Source: Mesorhizobium sp. B4-1-3 (GTDB lineage Bacteria > Pseudomonadota > Alphaproteobacteria > Rhizobiales > Rhizobiaceae). From it: 64,000 nucleotides of DNA. Numbering within the stretch: position 1 is the stretch's first letter; every line of letters starts with the position of its first letter. The notes beneath the pieces are model-generated. The model searched no databases. It saw only the letters and a program-made list of their open reading frames with translations, and was not told the DNA's origin. Shown here in pieces: positions 1-7,945 of the stretch. The position numbers were made by a program, and so were the translations under genes. Location: the NCBI RefSeq assembly GCF_006439355.1, contig NZ_VFTG01000012.1, positions 62,001 to 126,000 on the forward strand, read 5' to 3'.

Positions 1-3000
1 AACACCGCCGGCCTGCTGCTCAACTTCTGGGACGGCAATGCCGGTCCAAAGAACGATAGCACTGTCAATGGCGGCAACGGCACCTGGCAGAACTCGGCCG
101 GCAACGACAACTGGACGCAAGCCACCGGTGCGATCAACGCGCCTTATCAGGACAATGCCTTCGCGATCTTCGCCGGCACGGCCGGCACCGTCACCGTCGA
201 CAACGCCCCGGGGCAGGTCAGCGCCGCGGGCATGCAGTTCGCCACCGACGGCTACCTGATCCAGGGCGGCGACATCGCCCTGGTTGGGCCGCAGTCGACT
301 ATCCGCGTCGGCGACGGCACCGCGGCCAGCGCAAGCTTTGTGGCGACCATCGCCTCCAACCTCACCGGCGACACCCAACTGGTCAAGGACGATCTCGGCA
401 CGCTGGTGCTGTCCGGCACCAACAGCTACACCGGCGGCACCGCGATCAACGGCGGCACGGTGCGGATCGCGTCGGACACGAATCTCGGCGTCGAGGCGGG
501 CGGGCTGAGCTTCGATGGCGGCACGCTTGACACGACCGCGGATGTCACGAGCGCTCGCGCCGTCACGCTCGCCGGCGCCGGCACGTTCCTGACCGATGCC
601 GGCACGACGACCACATTGAGCGGCGGCATCACCGGCGCCGGCGCCCTGACCAAGGACGGCACCGGCACGCTGGTGCTGGCGAGCGACGCCGCCCATACCG
701 GCGGCACGACGATCGCGGCGGGCACGCTGCAGGTCGGCAATGGCGGCGCTCTCGGCAGTCTGGCTGGCAATGTCGTCGACAACGGCACGCTGGCCTTCGA
801 CCGCTCGGACGCCATCACCTTCGGCGGCGTCATCTCCGGCACCGGCGGCCTGAACCAGATCGGCGCCGGCACCACGATCCTGACCGGCGCCAACAGCTAT
901 GGCGGGCCGACCAACGTCAATAGCGGAACCTTGCTCGTCAACGGCGACCAGACCGGCGCCACTGGCCTGACCTCGGTGGCAGGCGGCGCAACGCTTGGGG
1001 GCACCGGCATCATCGGCGGCAATGTCACCATGGCGGATGGCAGCACGCTGAGCCCCGGCGGCAGCGGCAACGCCGCCGGCGCGCTGACCATCAACGGCAA
1101 CCTGACCCTCAGCGGCGGCACCAGCCTTGCGTATAATTTCGGCCAGGCCAACGCGCCCGGCGGCGCGCTGAACGACGTCGTCAATGTCGGCGGCAACCTG
1201 ACGCTCGACGGCACGCTCAACATCACGCCGACCGCCGGCGGCAGCTTCGGCCCCGGTGTCTACCGCGTGTTCAACTACAACGGCTCGCTGACCGACAACG
1301 GGCTCGCCCTGACATCGCCCGATTACTCGGTGCAGACGTCGATCGCCAACCAAGTCAACCTCATCAACACGGCCGGGCAATTGCTGACCTTCTGGGACGG
1401 CGATGCCGGCCCCAAGAACAACAACGTCGTCGATGGCGGCAACGGCACTTGGCAGGTGGCCGGCACCGGCGACAACTGGACGACGCCCGGCGGGGAGGTC
1501 AATGCGCCGTGGAGCAATGGCCAGTTCGCCGTGTTCCAGGGCACGCCCGGCACCGTGACGGTGGACAACGGCAACGGCGCGGTCACCGTCAACGGCATGC
1601 AGTTCGCCGCCGACGGCTATCGCATCGAGGGCGATGCCATCACCTTGACCGGCGGACCGGCCATCATCAATGTCGGCGACGGCACCAGCGGCAGCGCCGG
1701 CTACAAGGCGACTATCGCATCGGATCTGGTTGGAAACTCCGGGCTGACCAAGGTCGACTACGGCACGCTGATCCTTGCCGGCAACAGCTCCTATATCGGA
1801 GCGACGACCGTGCAGGACGGAACCCTGGCGGCGGGCAAGGCCGGCGCCTTCAACGCGACGTCCGCCTTCACCGTCGCTTCCGGCGGCACGCTTGACCTTG
1901 CCGGCTTCGACCAGACGGTCGCCTCGCTCAACAACAGCGGCGCGGTACGGCTCGGCGCTGCGGTACCGGGAACAGTGCTCACCTTGAGTGGCGACTATGT
2001 CGGCAATGGCGGCAAGGTCCTCATCAATGCTGCGCTCGACGGCGATGCTTCTGCGACCGACAGGCTGGTCGTGCATGGCAACACCTCGGGCACCGGCATC
2101 CTGGCGGTCACCAATGTCGGCGGCGCGGGGGCGCAGACCAGCGAGGGCATCAAGATCGTCGACATCGACGGCAGCTCGGCCGGCACCTTCACGCTTGCCG
2201 GCGACTATGTCTTTGAGGGCGACCAGGCGGTGGTCGGCGGCGCTTATGCCTACCGGCTCTACAAGAACGGCGTCAGCACTCCGGCCGACGGCGACTGGTA
2301 TCTGCGCTCCACCCTGATCAACCAGACCGGTCCGCTCTATGCGCCCAGCACGCCGCTCTACGAGGCTTATGCGGGCGTGCTGCAGAGCTTCAATGAACTC
2401 GGCACCCTGCAGCAGCGCATCGGCAACCGGACATGGGGTGAGGGCGCGACGCCGCAGGGCGCGGACGTGCCCGGCCAGGGTCCGGTCGACGGCCACGCCA
2501 TCTGGGCGCGCATCGATGCCGCGCATGGCAAGTTCGAGCCGAAGACCTCGACCACCGGCACCGACTACGACACGACGACCTGGAAGCTCAACGCCGGCGT
2601 CGACGGCCTGCTGCATGAGAGCGAGGCCGGCATCCTGCTGGGCGGCATCACGGTTCACTACGGCACCGTTTCGTCGGACGTGTCATCGACCTTCGGCACG
2701 GGCTCGATCTCGGCCACCGGCTACGGCGTCGGCGGCACGCTGACCTGGTTCGGCAACAGCGGCTTCTATGTCGACACGCAGGCGCAGGCGACCTGGTATG
2801 ACAGCGACATCAACTCGGCCGTGCTGGGCAAGCTTGCCGACGGCAACAAGGGCTTCGGCTATGCGCTCAGCATCGAGAGCGGCCAAAAGATCGCGTTGCG
2901 CTCCAACTGGTCGCTGACCCCGCAGGCGCAGCTTTCCTACTCGGCGGTGGACTTCGACAAGTTCACCGATCGGTTCGGCGCGATCGTGTCGCCCGGCAAC

Positions 3001-3327
3001 GGCGATAACCTGATCGGCCGCCTCGGCATCTCCGCCGACTATGAGGACCAGTGGGCCGACAGCGCCGGGCAGGTGAGCCGGGCGCATGTCTACGGCATTG
3101 CCAACCTCTACTATGACTTCCTCGACGGAACCGATGTCGATGTCTCGGGCGTCAAGCTTTCCAGCCAGAACCAGAAGTTCTGGGGCGGCGTCGGCCTCGG
3201 CGGCTCACTCGACTTTGCCGACGGCAAGTACTCGGTCTATGGCGAGGCGCTCGCCAAGACCAGCCTTGCGAACTTCGGCGACAGCAATGTCATCAGCGGC
3301 AAGCTCGGCTTGAGCGTGCACTGGTAG
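1..3327 (+). CDS. autotransporter with PATR-type passenger repeats, 5' partial
   Basis: The reading frame is open from base 1, so the N-terminus and signal peptide lie outside the window. The passenger is Gly/Thr/Asn-rich and contains autotransporter-associated beta-strand repeats of the kind LTKDGTGTLVLA. Two long blocks starting NTAG...FWDG...GPKN begin at bases 1 and 1366, a tandem repeat of exactly 1365 nt (455 codons). From about base 2340 the C-terminus is a beta-barrel translocator of the autotransporter family, ending in alternating hydrophobic residues and a terminal Trp (GLSVHW). Expected to be an outer-membrane-anchored surface protein (type Va secretion); adhesion is a guess. A hairpin follows the stop codon. 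Confidence 0.93.
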   Translation, partial: NTAGLLLNFWDGNAGPKNDSTVNGGNGTWQNSAGNDNWTQATGAINAPYQDNAFAIFAGTAGTVTVDNAPGQVSAAGMQFATDGYLIQGGDIALVGPQSTIRVGDGTAASASFVATIASNLTGDTQLVKDDLGTLVLSGTNSYTGGTAINGGTVRIASDTNLGVEAGGLSFDGGTLDTTADVTSARAVTLAGAGTFLTDAGTTTTLSGGITGAGALTKDGTGTLVLASDAAHTGGTTIAAGTLQVGNGGALGSLAGNVVDNGTLAFDRSDAITFGGVISGTGGLNQIGAGTTILTGANSYGGPTNVNSGTLLVNGDQTGATGLTSVAGGATLGGTGIIGGNVTMADGSTLSPGGSGNAAGALTINGNLTLSGGTSLAYNFGQANAPGGALNDVVNVGGNLTLDGTLNITPTAGGSFGPGVYRVFNYNGSLTDNGLALTSPDYSVQTSIANQVNLINTAGQLLTFWDGDAGPKNNNVVDGGNGTWQVAGTGDNWTTPGGEVNAPWSNGQFAVFQGTPGTVTVDNGNGAVTVNGMQFAADGYRIEGDAITLTGGPAIINVGDGTSGSAGYKATIASDLVGNSGLTKVDYGTLILAGNSSYIGATTVQDGTLAAGKAGAFNATSAFTVASGGTLDLAGFDQTVASLNNSGAVRLGAAVPGTVLTLSGDYVGNGGKVLINAALDGDASATDRLVVHGNTSGTGILAVTNVGGAGAQTSEGIKIVDIDGSSAGTFTLAGDYVFEGDQAVVGGAYAYRLYKNGVSTPADGDWYLRSTLINQTGPLYAPSTPLYEAYAGVLQSFNELGTLQQRIGNRTWGEGATPQGADVPGQGPVDGHAIWARIDAAHGKFEPKTSTTGTDYDTTTWKLNAGVDGLLHESEAGILLGGITVHYGTVSSDVSSTFGTGSISATGYGVGGTLTWFGNSGFYVDTQAQATWYDSDINSAVLGKLADGNKGFGYALSIESGQKIALRSNWSLTPQAQLSYSAVDFDKFTDRFGAIVSPGNGDNLIGRLGISADYEDQWADSAGQVSRAHVYGIANLYYDFLDGTDVDVSGVKLSSQNQKFWGGVGLGGSLDFADGKYSVYGEALAKTSLANFGDSNVISGKLGLSVHW

Positions 3328-3368
3328 CCGCATCGAAGAGCATCGGGCGTAGCCCGGCTGGACAATCG

Positions 3369-3391
3369 GAATGCGCGCGGCGTGCGCATTC
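3369..3391 (+). terminator. hairpin after the autotransporter gene
   Basis: GAATGCGCGC and GTGCGCATTC pair around a 3-nt loop, about 40 nt past the autotransporter stop. It lacks a clear T-run, so it may act as a weak terminator or a 3' end stabiliser. An in-frame ATG upstream of the IalB gene lies inside this stem and is unlikely to be its start. Confidence 0.45.
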
Positions 3392-3442
3392 TCCATTGTA
3401 GACATTCCCGGGGAGCCTGATTTTTTGAAAGATGGAAACGAG

Positions 3443-3988
3443 ATGAAACGAAACAGACGAATTGGATATGCCACGCTGATCGCCGCAAGCCTGCTCTCAT
3501 TGGCAGCCGCATTCGCGCAGGAAACCGCGGCTCTCCCCGGAGGGGCGACCTCACTCAGGGAAGGACATGGCGACTGGACTGTGTCCTGCAATCTCGCCAC
3601 CCAGAACGGCGCCGCCGTCAAGGTCTGCGCGCTGTCGCAGGAGCAGACCGACAGCCAGTCGCGCCAGCGTGTGCTGGCGATGGAACTGCGCCCGGCCGGC
3701 GAGGCCGTGCAGGGAACGCTCGTGCTGCCGTTCGGCCTTGCGCTGGACCAGGGCGTGACGCTCCAGGTGGATGACGGCCCCGCCCTGCCGGCGCTGCGCT
3801 TCCGCACCTGCCTCCCCGGCGGCTGCCTCGTGGACCTGAACTTCGACGCCGAGACATTGGCGACCCTGCGTGAAGGCAAAAGCCTCAAGGTCAAGGTGGT
3901 TGCCGACGGCGGCAAGGAGACCAACCTGGCGCTCTCGCTGAACGGCTTCCCTAGTGCAGTGGACAGGACCACGGCGCTGCTGAAGTAG
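3443..3988 (+). CDS. invasion-associated locus B (IalB) family protein
   Basis: A 181-residue exported protein. It has an N-terminal signal peptide (basic MKRNRR, hydrophobic stretch, cleavage likely near AFA-QE) followed by an IalB-type domain beginning around GDWTVSC, with paired cysteines (WTVSCN, KVCALS, FRTCLPGGC). IalB-family proteins are periplasmic or envelope proteins common in Rhizobiales; they were named in Bartonella for erythrocyte invasion, and their role in rhizobia is unclear. The ATG at 3443 is preferred over an in-frame ATG at 3371 because it has a GGAAACGAG Shine-Dalgarno-like stretch and gives a clean signal peptide. Confidence 0.88.
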   Translation: MKRNRRIGYATLIAASLLSLAAAFAQETAALPGGATSLREGHGDWTVSCNLATQNGAAVKVCALSQEQTDSQSRQRVLAMELRPAGEAVQGTLVLPFGLALDQGVTLQVDDGPALPALRFRTCLPGGCLVDLNFDAETLATLREGKSLKVKVVADGGKETNLALSLNGFPSAVDRTTALLK

Positions 3989-3994
3989 AGGACT

Positions 3995-4201
3995 CTACTT
4001 CCCGTACCGCTGCTCGAGCGCTTCGGCAATGTGCTCGCAAAGCAGTTCCCCGGTTGCGATGCTGACGTGGAGACGGATCCGTGCGCCCTGCGGATCGACC
4101 ACCGTGACGACCGCGCCGCGGTCGGAGTACTCGAACGTGTCCAGAACCTTGTGAACGACGAAGTCAGCTATGTTGGGCGCCGAGCCGGCGTGATCTTCCA
4201 C
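3995..4201 (-). CDS. small hypothetical protein (68 aa)
   Basis: Product not recognised. The frame is open further upstream, but a GTG at 4201 is preceded by GGAGGAAGGCC, a near-ideal ribosome binding site, and gives a compact 68-residue protein. The sequence (DTFEYSDRGAVVTVVDPQG, then an amphipathic C-terminal helix ending in LEQRYGK) looks like a small alpha/beta fold. It converges on the IalB gene with only 6 nt between the stops. Confidence 0.45.
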   Translation of the reverse strand: MEDHAGSAPNIADFVVHKVLDTFEYSDRGAVVTVVDPQGARIRLHVSIATGELLCEHIAEALEQRYGK

Positions 4202-4724
4202 GGCCTTCCTCCATCCCGAAATCAGCGGGCCGATGCCCCTTGTCCGCAGTCGTGCGCCCCTGCGGTTTCCTTGAGCAACTGCCCAATGATCAGATATGTA
4301 GCGGATAGCACCACCGTCCAGAAGAAGCGCGCATCGCGCAACCCTCTTGAGCGGGCAGCATCTCCTCGTTCCCAGAGAAAGAGGCAAGTCAAGTTCTTGA
4401 GGAATCGGCAAGCTGGCACCTTGGGTGATGGATGCCCACCATCATCGCAGGCAATGATGGGCATCCATGAGATGGCGACGAAGGGACTATTCTCGCCATC
4501 ATTCCCCAAATGGCCGACTCTAGAAAATGTTTCATACTGAAGGACTTATGAGCTCACGGATACGACGTTCGTCTCACGCGCGTTGCGACTGACGGGCCAG
4601 CTACAGCTATCGGAGGAACAACCGGGGCTCCCCGCTGTTCCCGGAGTAGCCTGCCGCGCTCGTTGCCAGTTTGCGCACCCAGGCTCCTCCAGCGTTGCCC
4701 GCCGACTCCGGTCGGCGGGCCCTT
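4202..4724. other. intergenic region with hairpins; no clear gene
   Basis: No convincing protein gene was seen. A minus-strand reading at 4222-4341 would give a 39-residue peptide with one hydrophobic segment (FFWTVVLSATYLIIGQLL) from a TTG codon, but its Shine-Dalgarno stretch is too close to the start. The region also holds an imperfect inverted repeat at 4428-4468 and ends in a strong plus-strand terminator at 4697-4725. A small RNA ending at that terminator is possible. Confidence 0.4.
4428..4468. repeat. inverted repeat
   Basis: ATGGATGCCC-ACC-ATCAT at 4428-4445 pairs with ATGATGGGCATCCAT at 4454-4468, leaving a 3-nt bulge and an 8-nt loop. There is no T-run on either side. It could be an RNA structure or the relic of a small mobile repeat. 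Confidence 0.5.
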
Positions 4725-4730
4725 TTATGG
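4697..4730 (+). terminator. strong Rho-independent terminator
   Basis: A perfect 10-bp stem, GCCCGCCGAC/GTCGGCGGGC, closes a TCCG tetraloop and is followed by CCTTTTATGGTTTT. The T-rich side is on the plus strand. No plus-strand protein gene ends nearby, so it may end an unannotated small RNA. Confidence 0.75.
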
Positions 4731-4910
4731 TTTTAAGAGTGCCGCCTTGATCTCATTCAGCGTCTCGATGCCGTTCTCAAACAGCGTCATGATCTCAGCC
4801 GCCAGCGTCTCGCGCTCGGGACTGGCCAGGGGCAGATCGGCTCCAAGCTCTTTGAGGGCGGCTGCAAGTATCGCAAGCTGTTCCGGTGTGGCATAGCCGT
4901 TGTGCCGCAT
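4725..4910 (-). CDS. small hypothetical protein (61 aa)
   Basis: Not assigned to a family. The 61 residues (MRHNGYATPEQLAILAAALK at the start) look alpha-helical and charged, with regular heptad-like Leu/Ala spacing, as in many small rhizobial proteins. The Shine-Dalgarno stretch (GGGG) is weak. Its 3' end abuts the plus-strand terminator at 4697-4730. Confidence 0.45.
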   Translation of the reverse strand: MRHNGYATPEQLAILAAALKELGADLPLASPERETLAAEIMTLFENGIETLNEIKAALLKP

Positions 4911-5592
4911 AGTGATCGCCCCGGAAGCCCCTCGTTAATTGTCTCCCGTATTGGCTCGTCTACCCAGAAACAATCGGCATTAACATTTGTTATATGCCCC
5001 ATGGATCATGCGGTTTCACCGATTCCTGTGGCAATTTTGCTCTTGGCGATAAAATTACAGGTGACCCTCAACCGGCGAGCAGGCAAGCCCACTGGGAAAC
5101 TCTGAAGGTAAGCGACCGCAGGCGGACTGGGGGACCGTGGCGTTGTTGTCGTCGTACCGAGCCAGAACGGCCTGAAGCGCTTCGATTCGCTTCATCCGAA
5201 ACCTTGCCATCCGGCTCGATGTTCATGGCTCTGCCTGCCGATGTAATCCGGGTACGATCTGAAACGGCAGCCGGGCAGCGCTGCACGAGACACTCGCGCA
5301 GATCGCCAACCTTGGGCGTGACCACGCACGTGCGCGCGGCACGGCGATTATGCCGGTGGTGGGCCTCGATGTCATAGCGCCGTCGAAAAGACCAGCGGCC
5401 GACGCATACTGTTGGAGTGGGGTACTTGAAAGCGTCGGCCGCCGTGCTTGGGGGGCGGAGTTGGCACTCGTCGGGTTTGGGAAACGGGTGCACAGCCACG
5501 CTATGCCGATCTATGCTGCGTTCAATCTAGATGCCCTGATACAGTGAACCGGCGGTTACTTTCCACAGGCGTCGGTCGCTGTATGTCGTGAC
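4911..5592. other. region without a convincing gene
   Basis: No confident gene. The best candidate is a minus-strand 46-residue reading at 5055-5195 starting MKRIEALQAVLARYDD, with AAGG six bases before its ATG. The overlapping longer minus-strand frame at 5068-5499 has no recognisable domain and an Arg/Ser-rich composition typical of out-of-frame reading in G+C-rich DNA. Confidence 0.35.
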
Positions 5593-5787
5593 ATGGCAGA
5601 AGAGCGCTACCATGTCGACCTCGATCCCGACGGGACTTGGTCGGTCATCGGGCTCACCTGGCAAGTCGGGGGTCTTGTGCTGGAAGGCCGGCTTCGAGAT
5701 GGCAGACGAATTGCCTTGGTTCTCAAGCGACGTGGACCGCCAGAGAGAAAAGCGCCCCGATTAGCATTTCCCTATGCTTCGCGCTGA
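5593..5787 (+). CDS. possible small hypothetical protein (64 aa)
   Basis: A 64-residue reading whose first half (MAEERYHVDLDPDGTWSVI) resembles short rhizobial proteins that begin with a Tyr-x-Val...DGTWxV pattern. The second half is Arg-rich and less protein-like, so it may be a 3'-degraded copy. No good ribosome binding site precedes the ATG. Confidence 0.28.
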   Translation: MAEERYHVDLDPDGTWSVIGLTWQVGGLVLEGRLRDGRRIALVLKRRGPPERKAPRLAFPYASR

Positions 5788-5840
5788 TGCGCCATCACGC
5801 TCCTCCGGTACCGGGTTGGGGGCTCTGAATTCCCGTGAGA

Positions 5841-5951
5841 TCAATTCATCCCGGTGAAGTAGATGGATATGCCAGCACCTATGGCGGCAAGGCCGATCAT
5901 AAAGACTATGAACCCCTCGAAACCATTCCCGCGCTTGCCGATTCTGTCCAT
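5841..5951 (-). CDS. small single-pass membrane protein (36 aa)
   Basis: A short gene found by reading the minus strand directly. It encodes 36 residues: a basic N-terminus (MDRIGKRGNG), one hydrophobic helix (FIVFMIGLAAIGAGISIYF) and a short polar tail (TGMN). GGGGAG lies six bases before the ATG, an ideal ribosome binding site. Predicted to be an inner-membrane miniprotein with N-in topology by the positive-inside rule. Function unknown. Confidence 0.55.
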   Translation of the reverse strand: MDRIGKRGNGFEGFIVFMIGLAAIGAGISIYFTGMN

Positions 5952-6317
5952 CGCATACTCCCCGTCTAAAACAATCAGCCGGGTTCCAACGTGCGTCGTG
6001 ACAGATGGTTGCGAGGTGGCGCAGGATTGCCGTCAGCTGCAACCGTTCGTGATTTTATTGCGACATTGCGGTCGATGAATGTCGACCCGTTTATCGAGAT
6101 CAGGGACGGAGCATTGCTGAATGGATGTGTGGGGAGGGCGGGCCTTTCCGGTCATTTTTCGCCGAGACTGTCGTCGAGATCGAGGCCAAGGAGCAGTTGA
6201 TCTTCGGGCAGGCTCTCGGCCCGGCGGCCGAAGCGGTCTCCCGCTGAGTCGCACGGAGTCTGTAGTACCAGCGCCGCCGGGTTTGCCAGTGTCGGGGCAG
6301 GGCGGCATGGGGGGCTC
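5952..6317. other. intergenic region, nothing recognised
   Basis: Neither strand offers a reading with a ribosome binding site and a protein-like composition. It should contain the promoter of the small membrane protein at 5841-5951 and the 3' end of the PAP2 gene. Confidence 0.4.
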
Positions 6318-6869
6318 TTAAAAGATTCTGTTGAGCCAGTGGTCTAGCCGGTTGCCCACCGGGTAAAACCCTCCCGCCAAAATGGCGGCTACGAGTGCCG
6401 TCAGCGCGCCGCCGGCGACGTCACTGACATAGTGCGTGCCAATGTAGATCCGAGACAGCGCAATGACGAATGCCACCACCGCGAAACCCAACCCATATTT
6501 GGGAAAACCGCTAAGATAGAAGGCGAACGCGATCGCGGCAGATGCCGTTGCATGGTCGGATGGAAAGGAAAAATCCGCAGTCGGCGTGATCAAAAGATGC
6601 GTCAAGCCGGCTTGATAGGGACGTGGTCTATGGATGAACAGCAAAATAAGCTGGTTGAAAGTCAACCCGAGGCAGAACGCCAGACCGGACACGATCGCTA
6701 CATGACGCGTCATGAAGCGCTCGGTGCGGCGCCACCAGAGGCCCACGACCATCAATACCATCACTGGCACGCCGAGAGCGGAGAGGGCGATGGCAACATC
6801 ATCTAAAAGGGGTAATGACCCGGCGAAATGATTAATCCATTGGGTCAGTGCAGAATCGAAATGTTCCAT
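6318..6869 (-). CDS. PAP2-family phosphatase (undecaprenyl pyrophosphatase-like)
   Basis: A 183-residue integral membrane protein with several hydrophobic helices. It carries the three PAP2 signatures in order: the RP motif in HRPRPYQ, PSDHATASAA (the PSGH motif with Asp for Gly) and SRIYIGTHYVSDVAGG with the catalytic His. This family removes phosphate from lipid carriers or phospholipids at the outer face of the inner membrane; BcrC-type members recycle undecaprenyl pyrophosphate. The start lies 24 nt below the stop of a decayed sensor kinase on the same strand, so it was probably the last gene of a two-component operon. Confidence 0.88.
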   Translation of the reverse strand: MEHFDSALTQWINHFAGSLPLLDDVAIALSALGVPVMVLMVVGLWWRRTERFMTRHVAIVSGLAFCLGLTFNQLILLFIHRPRPYQAGLTHLLITPTADFSFPSDHATASAAIAFAFYLSGFPKYGLGFAVVAFVIALSRIYIGTHYVSDVAGGALTALVAAILAGGFYPVGNRLDHWLNRIF

Positions 6870-6893
6870 TGATTGCCATCCAGACGAGAGGGG

Positions 6894-7530
6894 CTAAGGG
6901 GCGGGAAAGCGCGTCGTGACACGCAGGCCGGGGTGGTTGTCGTCAAGTAGAACTTCAGCGCCGTGGAGATCGGCGATGGCCTTGACGAGGCTAAGCCCAA
7001 GGCCGGTGCCCGGCGTCGATCGACTCTTGTCCATGCGGTAGAGGCGGCCGAAGACTTTTCCCGTTCACCTATTGGAATGCCGGGGCCGTTGTCTGCTACC
7101 GTGACAAGAGCTGTTGTGCCCTCGTTTCGTACCGCGATCTCGATGGCTGTGCCGGTGTGTCGGATTGCATTCTCCACGAGGTTGGCAAACAGCTGTGTGA
7201 GCAGTTCCCTGTCGCCCAGGACTGGGCTGTACCCGGTGATTAGCGCGAGGGTCAGCACTGGACACGACATCGATATCGTTGCCCTTCCCGGTCAGGGGAA
7301 TGCGGCTCTCCTACCTGCCGTGAGACGGATTCCATCGTCGCGGCGATGGTATCAAGATGCTGCACGCGAGCTGCCAACAGGGTTCCACTGACTACGGCAA
7401 GCCCGAGGACAATCACAGTGGCCCCCAAGCCCCTGAGAACGATTGCCTGCAGCTCGTCGGTCTCGGCGTGGCTGAAGGCGACTGCGAGCGTATTTCCCCG
7501 ACACGCTCGGAGAAGGCGCGATAGCTTGAG
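6894..7530 (-). pseudogene. sensor histidine kinase remnant (frameshifts plus deletion)
   Basis: Pieces of one histidine kinase lie in order on the minus strand but in different frames. First comes the end of the sensor region and a membrane helix (GATVIVLGLAVVSGTLLAAR), then a HAMP-like stretch (RIPLTGKGNDIDVVSS). The ATPase domain follows, with its N-box (LFANLVENAIRHT) and G1 box (VADNGPGIP). After a one-base slip near 7051-7056 comes the G2 box (GTGLGLSLVKAIADLHG). The dimerisation/H-box region between HAMP and N-box is missing, so it cannot autophosphorylate. No response regulator remains upstream. Confidence 0.75.
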
Positions 7531-7945
7531 TGAGCCCAGAGCCCTTGGGCCAGGAGTTTATCAGTCAAAACTCACCGTGGCCTGTCGCGGGCCTTACCGT
7601 TTCGTAAGTTGCAAAATGGTCTGCCGGGAACGATGAAGAGTGTTCGGCCGGGCGTCTGCGCATGAGGGGCAGAAAGCTAGACTAAGGCCCGCGCGCGCCC
7701 TCCCAGAATCAACCCATGGGCTGGTTGGCGTTGCGCGAACGCAAAGGGCGGCGAATGCCGGTAGCCCCAGGTCGTTTCCAGAGCGTGCGGTACTCGTTGG
7801 TTGGGTCGCGGCAGATGTCATCGATGTCCTCCAAAGATCACCCGTCTTTTGTCCCGCCCCATCCGGCGTCTTTGACTTCGACGTGGAGTGCTGCGATTGA
7901 GTCACGCTCCCGCCCCACCGCGGTCACATTCTCACGACAGGAGCA
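7531..7945. other. intergenic region, nothing recognised
   Basis: No supported gene. It separates the decayed kinase (minus) from the acyltransferase gene (plus) and should hold the promoter of the latter. Confidence 0.4.

Noticed and set aside
5068..5499. 143-codon minus-strand frame
   Set aside because: No recognisable domain and Arg/Ser-rich; a shorter reading in another frame (5055-5195) looked equally plausible, so neither is claimed.
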